64,000 nucleotides of DNA from Marasmius tenuissimus (GCA_029532415.1 JAQOTA010000022.1:186001-250000), one strand, 5' to 3'. Positions 34,330-47,591 are shown, counted from the first letter of the stretch. The notes: generated by a model not told the origin, from the sequence alone. Made by a program: numbers and translations.

Positions 34330-35970
34330 GGTAGAAGGTGGGTAAACAAGTATGACCAGTCCGCAACACCTCCAATCGCCTCACTATCCTTCAATATTCA
34401 GACATAACATACGCTTCGCTCACCACGGTTACAAGTAACTCGAGCTCCGGGTCACCTCTCATCAACCAGTGTACCCAACCGGATGCTAGAGGTCTCTACG
34501 GCGACAGAACAAGAAAGAGCGAAAACTTATCTATCCTTGACGACGCTTCCTTTATCGACTTTCGAGAACACGACGCACCTACTAAACAAAACTCTCGCAT
34601 CCCATACCTCATGAATGACGACTCACAACCGCAATACCCTATCGACGGTGCGTATGTGCAACAAAAAGGAGTGGTCGAAGTACAACCCTCTGACTGACAA
34701 TCGTTAGCCATACCCCTTGCAGTGCTCCGTACCCGTTCCTGTCCTTCCGAGTCCCTCACAGCAAATCCGGACAGCCCAACGATCTCAGGTGGTCCTCATA
34801 TATGCCAGAATATGTCGGACAATAGATCTGAGCGCGCGCGACACATCGCCGATTTAACAAGAATGTCACCAAGGCTTGCCAATTGGTACAGATACACTGA
34901 CGCGACACCCCCACTTCCCCGCGATTTACCGATCCCAATGTTAGTGGACCACGGTGTTCTTACACTGACAAGAGGGCTTTCGATTAGCCCAGAGCATCGC
35001 ATAAACATTGCGAACGGCAAAAATCAGAGTCCACGTGCATAATACACGACGGAGGCTACGCGATGCGACCAATGACTTCGAATGGATCTGTCATACCTTT
35101 TTGCTTGAATTCTCGACTGAAGTCCCGATCCCAGACTTCCTTATTGCTCCTACAAAAGCTCGTCTATGGGAGGACACAAAATCATGCTATTATTGCCATC
35201 GACCTTCTACAATGCATTTGTAAATGACTATACCGAGACCAAACGTAGTTCTATCTCCATTCATCATGAGAACACTACCTACGCTACAACTCAAGCCAAC
35301 CAGGGCACACCGTCGGCAGCTATAAACAACGTCAAGCCCCTCCTTGCTAGATAACACCCGGCTCTATGATCGTAATCGAACCTGACGGGACTCGGCAGGA
35401 AAAATAAACTAGAGAACCTCATATGCACGCAAACTTGCAAGTAATCGCCTTGATTGACTTGCACCTAAAAAAATAATGGTCTAACTCCCAGTATAACACA
35501 TCAATACAAACACTCACCCGATCGACCTCAAATGCTAAAATGGAACACAAGTTGAGAATTTGCTCGCCAACTAAACTCTCATAATCATCGTCTATCTGCC
35601 TTCCACTCCCTGAGGCTACCCAGCCCCCCCGAGTTTTTGCGACGACATTTTGTCGAATACTGTTGAGAAACGCTCTCACAACGGACTTGTTGCTCGGAAA
35701 CTTGACGCAATGATGCTCCGAATTCGGGTACCCAAATGAAGACAATATTCGGTATCCGTCCTCAACAAGGTTCCGCTCCAAATGGATAGAAAACAATGAA
35801 CCCCGCCTACGATATACCATGGACTGGAAGAACAACTGGACCTCGATCTCGCTACGGCCTTGTAAAGACTGCGACACTCGCAACGACAGCTATATTCAAA
35901 CATCGCACATTGGACTTCATAAGAAATGTGGACCATCAACAAAAAAAAAAACTCACTGCCGGAGGATATC
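34330..35970. other. C/A-rich, gene-poor interval
   Basis: The plus strand is visibly poor in G. Scattered open frames occur on both strands (for example minus 35883-35419 with a hydrophobic VSVCIDVLYWELDHYFF end), but no consistent model. Confidence 0.35.
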
Positions 35971-37229
35971 TCAGGCCACAATAAAGCGGACTAAGTCGCC
36001 GCCGTAATGCAAACACAGTGGCTGCACATATTGGACTGCGTCGCCCAATCCACGGATCCAACACCATACGCATATACCGCATGACTCGGCGCAGTCTTGT
36101 CGACGTGAATTGTGAGTCCGACCGTGTCTTAATTCTCTGAAATACGCTACACAAATGTGGTTGAGATACAAATCTCATAAGAATGAAGACAGCTGAAGCT
36201 CTCACCCATTCATGTCCATGGTTTCGATACCTCGACCATTATGCCCCCTAACTGAACATAAAATAATCCATGACTGCTCCGCAGCCGTAAACATAACGCG
36301 CCCGGGATTCCGAGTCAGGCACTCCACAGTTTGAAACGTAAGAGAAAAAACGTCTCGCCCTATCGATTGATCCCAGGTATTGCAAAAGATCTTCACGTCT
36401 CCAAATTCACGAACATCTAGCAAACTTAACCTCCAAGTAGGAGCATCCCCCACTCGACGGTGTGGAGTGTACTCGCACACGGCCCGACAAACAGCGTCCA
36501 CATGCGGGATAATCATCTTCCGCCAGCCTCGATCCGTCCACTTATCTATATGGCTAGAAATCTGAGCAGAACAATGACGCCAACGACTTTGTCTACACAA
36601 GACAGTCTCCCACCGACAAAACGTCGTATACGGATATAAAGACACTGCGTGCCGATCGGTGATGAAATTCATCTCGATAGCTCAAATTTATCATGTCAGC
36701 ATGGAGAATAGGCCTGGCAAGTAGAAAAAGATCGGAACGTACTTGAGAGCGACTCCAGTAGCGTGTCCATTGGACATTTACAACACACAGCTACATTTAT
36801 CTTTCGTCCACTAGCAGGATGTCTGAATACTGCCGTTGTTCGAATACCCCCAAAGGTGTCTTGAAGACCTACTTCATCCGCGTTGTCGACGAGACAATAA
36901 CCGACATCTTCCACCAAGAATGCCTGTAGATCTTCAATACTTTCGTCATTCGCAATCAAATCCATGTCTAGATCGGGCATGTGACCGCCTCTCAAGAGAT
37001 AGACGACAACTGAACCAAATATCAGAATGCCAGACGTCCCCTGCAAAGCACGAAATTTTTGACACTGAGATGTCGACGGAAAGAACCTCCATAATAACTG
37101 AAGGTAGCGACACCAGTACATGGATCGAATGCCTACTCGGAAAAGTCGGTTCACAGTCGACAATCGAACTAAGTCGAAAGGTGGCAAGTGTGCAACAATT
37201 TCTGGGGCAAATAATTCCAGTATCTTCAA
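35971..37229 (-). CDS. F-box-like / nucleotidyltransferase-like protein, paralogue B
   Basis: Three exons (37229-36743, 36680-36206, 36136-35971) give 375 aa in frame. The N-terminus LELFAPEIVAHLPPFDLVRLS is F-box-like. GTSGILIFGSVVVYLL...DLDMDL carries the G-S...D-x-D pattern of nucleotidyltransferase folds. The expected third acid is not evident (KINVAV). The first intron is phase 1 and falls in the same place as in paralogue A, just before MNFITDRHAVSLYPYTTF. The last exon is Cys-rich (CAESCGICVWCWI) and ends LVRFIVA. No frame damage is seen. Role unknown. It could be a binding-only derivative of the fold or an uncharacterised enzyme. It lies 3' of the Helitron block in the same orientation, so it might belong to the same mobile unit. 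Confidence 0.58.
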
Positions 37230-37787
37230 AAACGTGTTCGGCTGATCAATAACGTTACCGCTAGGAAGACATATTTCAGCCCAACAACATGACCCGTAGC
37301 AAGTCCGTTACTCACTCTAAGTGATTCATACTCATCTTAGATACTGACGACTGATTGGATATCTGGAGCGCTGAGTAAATGAGAAATATTGGAGGAAGGG
37401 CGGATAACCACGCGTCCCCTTAAATATTCTCAACAGGTGAATAGAACCATGCGTCCCATGCGGAGAAGGAACCACATTAACACATCCAACAATTGTGACC
37501 CGAGCAAATCTTTCAACGACGACAACGTAATCCCGTTACCATGCACCGGACTGCGCACCCAAGTCCCCACTTAACGAAAACTCCTTTCTGCAAGAACAAC
37601 AGCAGTACCAAGTTACATCGAACATCGCAACAGTTAATTCGATTGACCCAGACAACTCCACGTCCATAAGAGGAATGACTTACCAACCCATCCACACAGA
37701 TCCTGTCGTGGACGACCAAACTTGGACCAAACCATCAATCATGTAACCCTGTGAGTGCCCGCAGCGTGGTGAACTTTTGCCTCGTGA
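37230..37787. other. Intergenic, nothing recognised
   Basis: No gene or clear repeat between paralogue B and the hAT-like element. Confidence 0.4.
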
Positions 37788-38409
37788 GGACCAATTAGCC
37801 TGGCAAGCCCTTCTCTATACTATTGAAGAAGACAATCGTTCTTCCGTATAGAGCCTGGTCCCGAGGGAAGAGGGTTGTAGGAGAACCCCCTGCTATCAAA
37901 AATTTTCGAAGTCCGACATATCAGTGAGTCAAAACGTATGTGTCAGAGGTCGGATAAGAACAACAGTGGTCCTTTTTCCCTCGAAAACTATCGAATTGTC
38001 ATCTACAATCTCATTTTTGACCTACGATCTGTACTCCTAGAGCAATTTATGCGAGAAGAATTATACTGAATGCCTTTCCAAGTCATGTCCTGGCCGCATT
38101 GTTGAATGACCATGTCCCTGTGAGCTCTCTGCGTCTGCATATTTGTTCCAAGCTCCTCACATTGCACATTGCCCCCAGATACTCTATTCGGGATATTCTT
38201 CTCTCGAAACAGTGAAGCACTGCTGAGCTATTCTATGAATTGGCGGACAAGCCAATCTCAGCCGGAATCTCGCGCCGAGCGCTAACAGGCGCTAATACGA
38301 CCTGACCTATCGGCTCTCAGCGGCAACCCGTCGGAATCTAAAACTTTTTGATAGTGGAGGGTTCCTCTACTTATGGACCCCTTCCCTCGGTGCCAGGCTA
38401 GGGACCAAT
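37788..38409. mobile_element. Non-autonomous hAT-like element (MITE) with 8-bp flanking repeats
   Basis: TAGCCTGGCA at 37796-37805 is a perfect inverted match to TGCCAGGCTA at 38391-38400. Inside, imperfect inverted arms continue (about 37850-37910 against 38340-38390, sharing CCGAGGGAAG and CTATCAAAAA-type stretches). The 8-bp sequence GGACCAAT directly precedes the left end (37788-37795) and recurs at 38402-38409, one base beyond the right terminus. 8-bp target duplications are typical of hAT elements. The one-base offset weakens the call slightly. No transposase frame inside, so it would need an enzyme supplied in trans. Confidence 0.62.
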
Positions 38410-38490
38410 CAATCATCAGAAACACTCATGTTCACATATATCGTTCACAAAACTAGATTCATTTCACTTCAACATTTCAACATTCGGACT

Positions 38491-40192
38491 CTAACCCCTC
38501 TTCGCCTTCTTGGACTTCCTAGAATTAGCCGCAAAGACGTCCTCTGTATCCTCCAAATACGTGCCATTAACGTCGCTCGACTTGACTCCGACTTTCGGAT
38601 CCACTTCTTCGCGCCCCGCGGTGGATCGAGAACCCTCAGAGCCTCGATCAGAAGAATCCGCATCGTCGAGTACGTCGTCGGGCAAGACCAAGCCGGAAAG
38701 CGCTTTGAAAGCGGCATCGTCCCCTTCTCCGGAAGGCTGCGAAGTCACAGAAGCGTCTTGCTGCAAAACAGGCTTTGTAACTTCAATATCGGATCGTCCT
38801 ATCACGCGCAAAGTCTTGATTACAGCTTGATAAACCTGAGAAATAAAGATCAACAAAAAGAAGCACTACGCTAAAACTAGATGTCTTACTTTCTTTTTCG
38901 GCTTTGAAGGATCTCTTCCAGGCATCACATATATGTGAAACACGACGTTGGCCATGATGAGCGTGCCTGGACGAAGTTCATCCCATACATTCCATGGCGG
39001 GATGAGCTCACCCTTCAGATTCCTCCAATCCAACTGAATGACTTGTGCAATACGTTGCCAAAACCGACTACCACCATACCCCGGAAGGACCCACGGACTA
39101 TACTTCGCACCAACCCGTATTCGATCGCCTAGCGCACGTTTTAGTATCTTACCAAACATCCGAAGACTTACTCACCGCTTGGTAAATCGTGCCCTTCAAG
39201 AGGTCTACCTCTTGTAGCATCTTCCACGCTCCGTGCGGGCGTACCGGCAGCTGAAGGTCCAGCAGAAATCGATTCATGGGTTTCGATAACATTAGAACCA
39301 TTCGCTCGCCGTTTCCTCATCGGCTTTCTAGATCCTGACTTGGCACCTGAAAGGCTATCTTTCTCGACCTAAAAAGGATTTCTAAGTCAGTTTTTCGAGC
39401 GAACGAACCAATACGCGTACCGTATAAAGCTGTGAACCGTGCAGAGTAATTAAACACGGGTCGTCTTCCGCAGTGTACCCCTTGATAATCTCCTTCACAT
39501 CAAAAGACTGTGATTTTCATCAATAAGTGATACAGCAACACCGGTAACAGGGCAAACTGACCGCTGAATCGTCCATTTCTTCACGCTCGTCCGCTCTTCT
39601 CATTTCGTCAAGAACGACTATTTGATTGTGAAAGTAAGCCTCTAAATCGTCGGGGCAATAACTAGGTTTGCCGATCACAATAACCTGCTTCACAGGCGTC
39701 GCATCGGTGATAGGGTTTGGCTGAAAACAGGACGACATCAGCGCCTGAAAGATAAAAGATGAGTGCACTCACGTCTTCTGGATTCACACCCGGAAAATGG
39801 TTGCCTTTAGGACCCAAGAGAGTTCCACATCTACCACCCGCGATCTCCCCGAAAACATTCGCGCTGAATTCGAGATTATCACTAGTACGATAGGTGAAAT
39901 TTGTGCTCCAGTTGTCCCCTGAACGCTTGAAGAAGTCAACGTCGTATTCCGCGTGACAAAGAGCAGACTTTCCCATTCTCCTGATGATTCCACCAATGTG
40001 GTTGTAGAGGCCCTTAGGACTGTTCCTCTTAGAAATCATCGGAGAGAGAATGCTCTCAGGGCGGTAGTAAAAAGGGTCCATCGAGGTCATGGCGAAACTA
40101 TGCTCAACTACTGACACAGTTGGCCTTTTAAACCTGGGCATCGCTGTACGATTCCTGTTAGAACAATCTAAACCAAAACATGAAAGCATCAC
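38491..40192 (-). CDS. Conserved-looking 480-aa protein next to the Helitron; possible OB-fold-like C-terminus
   Basis: Six exons (40192-39773, 39720-39562, 39507-39421, 39368-39176, 39128-38890, 38835-38491) join in frame to 480 aa plus TAG/TGA stop. Introns are 47-54 nt with consensus borders. Readable blocks: EYDVDFFKRSGDNWSTNF, VFGEIAGG, KQVIVIGKPSYCPDDLEAYF, a basic RKPMRKRRANG patch, RIRVGAKYSPWVLPGYGG, RPGTLIMANVVFHIYVMPG and VYQAVIKTLRVIG, then an acidic Ser-rich tail ending in KKAKRG. The beta-rich RPGTLIMANVVF...VYQAVIKTLRVI part is compatible with an OB-fold, the domain of single-strand-binding proteins. That is inference only. It is transcribed in the same direction as the Helitron helicase and starts about 190 bp after its stop. 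A start at the later in-frame Met residues (MPRF or MTSM) is possible. Confidence 0.6.
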
Positions 40193-40242
40193 ACCTTTTT
40201 ATCGAAACTACATCGCACCAGACTCCACCTCCATGCCGACCT

Positions 40243-40345
40243 CGTCTACTTCTCTACTGCGGAAACGAATCTATCCCAAAACCCAAATTCCACATTCAGA
40301 TCGACCTTCTTTACTCCCGAAACGAATCTATTTGGAGACCCATTG
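40243..40345. repeat. 57-bp direct repeat pair upstream of the 480-aa gene
   Basis: The sequence around GAAACGAATCTAT occurs at about 40262 and again at about 40319, each preceded by a CTCTACTSC/TTTACTCCC-like stretch, a 57-bp spacing. It sits between the Helitron stop and the start of the 480-aa gene, so it could be part of that promoter. Confidence 0.55.
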
Positions 40346-40380
40346 AAACTATCCCGATTGAATTCGTGGTGCTCGTTTTT

Positions 40381-43300
40381 TCAAAGCAGTGCGTTGTTTC
40401 TGGACCCAATCGTTAGATCTAACAAAACAAACATTGAAGAGAAACCAAAGCAATGGAAAAAGCTCACTTTCTGCGAATCATGGAAATTCCTTTCTGTCCC
40501 TCGCTTCCTTTTGAGATATCGAGATCCTAACTGCAGCTCCGATCTTCCATCAATTGCTGCCGAACTCCCTTCTTCTAGGCACGACGCAGCTTGCTGAGCA
40601 TCGTCCAATGTTTGATACACGCGTGTCCACCTGTCGTTACCGTCCAAAACCACTTTTTCAGCGGAAATTGACGCGTAATTCAAGGCTCCGAGGTGATAAG
40701 CAGACAAAGCTTCTTGCGCAGCAGTCCGCTCTTCCATCGTTCCATACTGAACCATGGTTTGAAGTCGTAGCACGTCGAGACGTTTGAACTCCCTTCGCCT
40801 CTCTTGTGAAGGTCTGCACTGAATCTTCTTCTTGTCGAATGGCCGAAGAATAACCAACCCGTCCAGCGCTGTTACTCTGGACACCATGACATATGGCGCT
40901 TCAGTTCCTCGACAGCTCTGCAGATCCACTACAACACTCTCCATAGTTTTGCCTTGAGATTTATGGCAAGTGATCGCAAAAGCTGGTTGAATAGGAAGCT
41001 GACTACGGGAGATTCGGTGGCTTACACGGTTGAAAGAGTCACGAGAAGTGAACTCTTGTGTTTGTTCAATGGCGACAACCTCATCGGGCTCTAAGTTCAC
41101 GAAGGCATCAGCAACCGGTTCCGTGCCCGACGCAACACGTGCTTGATCCAACTTCACAGCACATGACGTCGCGTGCCTCCTTCCTTGGTCATCAACCCGA
41201 TACCGAATTCGTGTCAAAGTCCCGATCGCGCCATTAACCACACCGGACTGAACATCGAAGTTAGATGTCAAGACCACGGGCATTCCGATGACCAACGGGA
41301 TCCGAGACAACATCTGGTTCGTCTCGGTCGAACACTTCTTTTCTAACTTAGCCATAACCTGCTCATCGGTGAGTATTTTCCCACCAAGTCGATCTGTGCA
41401 GTGATACCAATGCATAGCCCTACCAGTTGACATCGCGAAGGCTTCTACACTTCTAACATTAATCGCATCCTTAACCGCGTTCTGAGACACTATCACAGGT
41501 GTTTTCGCCCTATCATATTGCCAATTCGCAAACCTGCAAGCAACGCGCGACGAAAGTAATTCATAATCTTGGTCTGTACATCTCCCAAGCCGAAGTCGCG
41601 ATAACAAATCAGTAAGCCGTTGATCTTTCGTCCTCATCACTTCATCTAACAAAACCACAGTATTGACGGACATCCACAACAACTTCCCGAAAATCTCCTT
41701 TTGCTGGTTCCCTGTCTCCCCCGCTGACCTATCAACATCCATTGTTTTGTATAGCTTCGGTTCTCCTACAGGGGCTAGCTGAGCAAAATCTCCCGCAAAG
41801 ATGACGTTTATTCCTCCGAATGGTTTGTTCACACCGGTTGCAACGCATAACGCTTGGCTGATATCGTCCATCAACTTGCAGCCTATCATCGAGACTTCAT
41901 CAACAATAAGGTAATCAACTCCTCTCCAAATAGACCGAAGCTGCTCCTTTGCCTTAGACCCTCTTCTACGTCTTCTAACGATCTGCCCCAGATTGAGTGC
42001 CGCATGCAAAGTCATACCGCCAATATTTCGAGCAGCTACTCCAGTGAATGAGCTCATCCGAATTCTACGATCTTGCCCTCTTAATCTCAAGAATTCCGCG
42101 ATAGCATGTACCACTGTTGATTTCCCAGTGCCTCCAGGACCTCCTAACAACATACGCAATTGCTGCGACTGAGAATCTAGACTGTGTTCAGCAACAATCT
42201 TAAATGCCCTGGCTTGTTCGACGTTTAGCTTATACCTCTCGATAATGTCCTTCATCTGCGCGGATGCTTCCCCGTCATGGACCCTATCACTCGGTATCAT
42301 GTACAAAGGAGGCTCAGCCGCTTGTGCAGATGTAGGCGGATCCCTTATTCGACTGCGTTCAGCTTCGAGAGCCCAAGACTGCTGCCACTTTTTCTTACGT
42401 TGCTCGTACTGCGTTTGCCAGACACGCTCCAAGTTCGGTGAATCGTCCTCAACAAGCTCCGCACTATCGCTACAACCAACCATCCCAAGCACTACTCGAT
42501 CGTCACTGGAGAAAAGACCGGCACGTTCAGCATAATACTCCACGTTGGATATTTCCTTCGAGTCCCGAAACCGTCTTTCTGACCATAAAGCCTCCACCCT
42601 GTCTAGATGCACAGCCAATTCCGTTTCACTGACTTCTCCGGTAACGCTTTCGTCAAGGTCCAAATCTATCCCTCTCAGTGCCAATCGCTCTGCTGATTTC
42701 TTTGACCGCTGCCAAGCCATTCGTCGCCGCTCGAAGTGCGCGTCTCTGCTATCTTTACACTCATGCTGTAACTGCATATTATCAATGACACTGACAAATC
42801 GTGACGGGGCTACAGTCAACCATTCGCGGTAAACATCCAACCATTGGACGTCTCGACCTTTGAGATCTGATAACGTCCGCCACGGTTTGAAGAAGATCAA
42901 CATTAGCCGAGCGTGCCTATCCTCGGATTCAACTTTATCTCGCCTAGGGATCGGGGGACCTAATGGCATCGGTACCAGCCGATCGACAGACTTCCTCAAG
43001 GTAGCCTTGTGCGATTTAGATTGAAGATGCCGAGAGGCAAACCTTCCTTGCGGACGACTACGATCTGTATTACTTAACAGGTCATCGTTCAACATATCAT
43101 CGCCTTCATACATAAACTCATCCTCATCCCACCCTTCCTCATGATCTAAGCCTTCATCAGACGCACTTTCTTCAAGATACACATCGCGCTTATTTTCTCT
43201 CTTTTTTTTCGGGACCTGAACTTTATCAACCTGCGCGCAATAATCCCACAAGGAAAGGGCAGCGAATTCCGGCGGCCTCAGCAAGTAATCTGACAGTTGA

Positions 43301-46300
43301 CTTGCCTCTCCCCGGAGCATTCCTTCCTCGGACCTCCCATTACAAATTCGGATTTCTTCATCGTTATCCCAGACGTCGGGTTCCTCCTCCTGCACATCTC
43401 CCATTGCGTCAGGCTCTGTCGTCCTTTCTGCTTTGACAAGGTAATTCTCAAAACTGGGCCAGTAAAGAGCTCGAAATCTGTGACTACTGTACTTATCTCC
43501 ATTTCCCAACAGATACGATGCTACTTGCTGCGCAGAAAGCTCCTGGTGGTATAAGACTGATCTCGCACAAGCATTAATGAGGCGTTTTGCCTTACCCTCT
43601 AAGGTATCCTCATCCGCTATAGCGCTACTGCTTCTCGTTACTGCTGCTTCAACGGCACTAAATGCAACGTGAGCTTTCAACTGGGTTTTCGTTATATAGT
43701 CAGTGACATAGTACAGGATCGCTTTTGCTGATGCCCCAGACCCGATAAACTTGATGTCGGTATTACATCGAAGTGCTTCCAGCATAGTGCGATTGTGGTT
43801 ATTAATCAACCCATCCAAACACCTCAAAGTGAGTTCCCCCGTAGTTGCGTTGAACGTGCTCTCCGGAACAAAATTATCCTCATCAATACCAAATCTACAA
43901 ACTAAGGGTTCTCCAGGACGACAATATTTGTAACAAGTACGATTATGTCCATGAACTTGACTCCTTATGACACTATTTCGCAAGTCTTGTCTTTGTCTCC
44001 TACGATAACTATCGTCACTTTCCGACGGCGAACGACGCTCACGATACACAGTACAGGGGTCATAAGTATTCGATAATGCATGCGCTGGAACTTCATCGAC
44101 GGCAGGAGGTATCGACGTGCTGATAACATCGTCCAAATAACTCATCACTCGACACCTAAAACCTTCGTCCTCAGTAAGACGACGCTTCAACTCATCGGGA
44201 TTCATAGCCCCCTTCAACCAGACTAACATGTGACAATGAAGACTCCCTCGCCCTTGGGCCTCTACCATCCCATAATACGCATCAACCTCGCCCAGAACTC
44301 CACCGTCACTCTCCCCATATCCTAGTATAGCTTTAAGGAATGCGTCCATCATAAAATGGAAGAACTTAGCACCAGTGAATGGATTCGTACTAATCTCAGA
44401 GGGCTGCACCCAACCAGACGCAAAATTCCGGCTACACAAGTCTTCCATGCTTAGCTCTTCCCCTGCCAGCACGCGTACGATAGGATTATGGACATCAGCT
44501 GGATTTACGGTCAAAAAGAAGCTCGGTAATCCCTTGTCCATCATCAATGCACGAATTTCATTCCGTTTATACACTCGCGACTCAGCAGAACCTTCAACTT
44601 GAGATGTAACTACTCGCACCTCCTTCATAAGCTTCAGTACTTTGGCTTCTTCCTCATTGTACGTCGTCACCTTGTCCCCGTTAGCAAACCTCTCTGCGAC
44701 TCTCGCTATAGTTTTTGGGTCCACATCTACGAAACGGCGAGCATGCTCTACAAAATTAGCCTTCTTGACCTTCATCGCGGTGCGGGTGAGCATTTCGTGC
44801 CTCTGTAACATGTTAAACGCTGAAAATAGAAATGAATTATGCCGCTGGAATCTCTGATCGCGCAACGAAAACAAATGCTTCAGATGTCGCCTCATTGTTA
44901 CTCGACGTGGCCTGCTGCGATCACCAAAACCTCCCAATCCATATGGAAATAAAGTCGGATACATTGACGGAAATAAATCTGGGTTATTAAACTCATTCAC
45001 ATGCATCCTGAGGTGAGGAACCTGCAAATACCCGTTTTTATTCCTCACATGGTTCATCGCTGCTGCATGTAATATAGGCTCAGGCATATTGACATCGACA
45101 TACATGACCACAACCCTCTGAAAATCTATGTTATGACTATCAGACAACTGAACACCAACAGGATGCACACTACTCGCCGCATATGAATCTGAATAAGGAT
45201 CACTGTCTCTTGCGCTAACGACATGTTCGATGTGCACTGGCAACATACTTTCCGGTGGCAAACTATCAAGTAATGCGTGATTTACCTCAACGTTCCGATA
45301 TAAAGGGTTATGCTCTATCAACCATAGCAAAGCTGCTCTAACCTTTGCAGGTCTAATTGCCAGCGGACGCGCATTTCTCTCCAACCATTCCTTACTCGGC
45401 GGCTCCGAGCCTACAAACACGACTGCTACCGGCTTTGAAAGCTCATCTAGAGACGGAGGCAAAACATTCAACGTAGCTGAGGGATTCTGCGGATACATGA
45501 TGATATGACCTCTCATCGCTCTCTGCCTAGACGCTCTAGGTACGAACCTCTTACCTGTCTCCGCACATTCTTCTTGCAATCTTATGATCATTGCTTTTGT
45601 TCGACATTTTGCTATCATATTCTCTTCCACGACGCTGAGATCTTTTAATACCTCAGGAACAGGACCAATATACAACCGATTCGCCATCGACAAAGTCGGA
45701 ACCTTCCCTCTTACCACAGCGCCGTAACAACCCTTACAAAAAGATAGCTGATGCTCTCCCCCACCACTGACATCTTCTTCCACTCCTGCAGGATCCAGTA
45801 ATAAATCACGAAACTCTACGATATGCTCAAACGGTCCCATACTAGGTACGTCGTAACCCTCACGTAACCAAGGTTCGTTATACATTGACTGGCCCTCGTC
45901 TTCATCCTCCTCGCTTTCGCTGGTATCTAAGCGATCGGGTCTGCTCAACACGGACAAGTCTATGTCTCTCGCGCTAACCCTCGTAGACTTAGAGATATGA
46001 TCATTACTGGAACAAGAACAGCACGTGAACTCTCCTCGACATAGATCTGCTACAAGCTTATCAAAGTTCTCCAACAATTTATCTTTGAAGCTTTCGGATA
46101 TAACTGGTGGCCAGGACTCCTTGCTGCAATCGTCAGACCTATTTCGCGTCAAATTCAACGTTGACTTCAACCTCCGAACATTTTTCGACTTTTGCAGCCT
46201 GGACGTGAACTGCTTGATCAATCGCACTAACACCCTGTGGGTCGCTTTTTTGGGTACAGATATGTTCAAAGACGCGCATAATTTCACTAGACCCCTAGTA

Positions 46301-47591
46301 GGCAAATCTCGAGCCATCAAGTTCAATGTCGATACCTGCATCTCAACATTCGATAACAAAGGTACATCCTCCTCCCGTGATGCAACGCAGCAAGTAAATG
46401 CACACCCAACCGGTAACCAATTAGTTGCAGAACCATGACTTGCGCATTCTCCTAATACTAGATGCTTAACGATTTGTGCAATGATTTGCTCCCGTCTATT
46501 CGTATAAACGGGAATTCCAAGCCCATGGGAAGAAGCTAACGCTTTCAGTGATCCCGTACTCAAATCATACAGCAAAGCTACACCCAAATATATGTTCACA
46601 CAATCTGCAGCATCCAAGAGCCGCTGACGATAATCGCTTAACGCTTCCGTAAAACTTTTTTCCGATATCTGCAGACCTAAAACTTGAGGCACGATGGAGC
46701 TGAGCGCGGTAAGCGGACCAATAGGACTCGATAAAACCACACTCACGGCCTCGTATGCTTGCTCCATGGAACTCGAAAAACTACGACCAACACCGTAGCA
46801 TCCAGACGGACTTTCGGCAGGAGACGAACGGCACCCAGTCACGCACACACCCGATAACATATGAAACAGGATAATCTCCTGACATTCTTTCACCCCACAA
46901 CCGTCTACGGCAAGATTATGTGAACGACTAATCCCCCATAGTGCCTGAAGGGACAACTTCATGATATAATACGAGGACGTAGGATCGACTAGACAGCCAG
47001 ACAAACTCTGCAATTCCACGCCATCACCGCAGTCCCGGGACTGGTTGCTCACCACTCCGCTAGGCGTAGAGGACAACCTGAAAGTTTTTTGATCCAAGAC
47101 CAACACACCATCTGACGCTACCTCCAGCGATGAAGTTCCTTGAAACGTCCCGGACGGTAAAATACCTAAAAACGAACCACAGATATTATGACACCGCATT
47201 ACACAAAATAGGAATTGAATAACTCACTCGAAGCACGCGTGCTATCCATCCACATATATGGGATACTCGGGATATACTGCTGAACATCTGTCGTTACGAC
47301 GTCCATTGAAAAGTTGCTCCACAGCAACTGCTTGAACTCCCGAAACCAATCCATCCCCAACCTGAGCGTGTAGCATTGACGCGAACCATCTCCAGAAGTC
47401 ACTCTCGGTGACAACTGCGGGGCGATACGTACAACCACATGCCCCAGAGTAGTTGGGAGTCCAACAACATGGCCAGAAGATGAACATATAGAATGTCTGT
47501 TTTCATGGAGAAAAAACGGACAAATCTGCGACTGGCTGAGACCCAAGTCTATGCAACAAGACACCGAAACTCCACTATATGTGGCGGCCAT
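40381..47591 (-). CDS. Helitron Rep-helicase transposase (RepHel)
   Basis: Exons 47591-47228 and 47165-40381 give about 2,382 aa without internal stops. An upstream in-frame start (47684) would read through a poly-C/G run, so I prefer MAATYSG at 47591. Domain order in the large exon, counted from its ORF start: a Cys-rich HQLSFCKGCYGAV region (about residue 490, like the N-terminal domain of fungal Helitron proteins), DLFPSMYPTLFPYGLGG (about 750, Helitron-like N domain), the HUH endonuclease motif GSLHCHML (about 990), the two-tyrosine motif YYVTDYITK (about 1165), then a PIF1-type helicase with Walker A GGPGGTGKS (about 1685), Walker B LIVDEVSM, FAGDFAQLAPV, LLDEVMRT and the C-terminal CHKSQGKT (about 2080) and VMVSRV motifs. 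All catalytic motifs of a rolling-circle Helitron enzyme are present, so it may be active or recently active. Confidence 0.93.

Noticed and set aside
42245..46438. Plus-strand open frames opposite the Helitron enzyme
   Set aside because: They are antisense shadows of the long conserved minus-strand frame.
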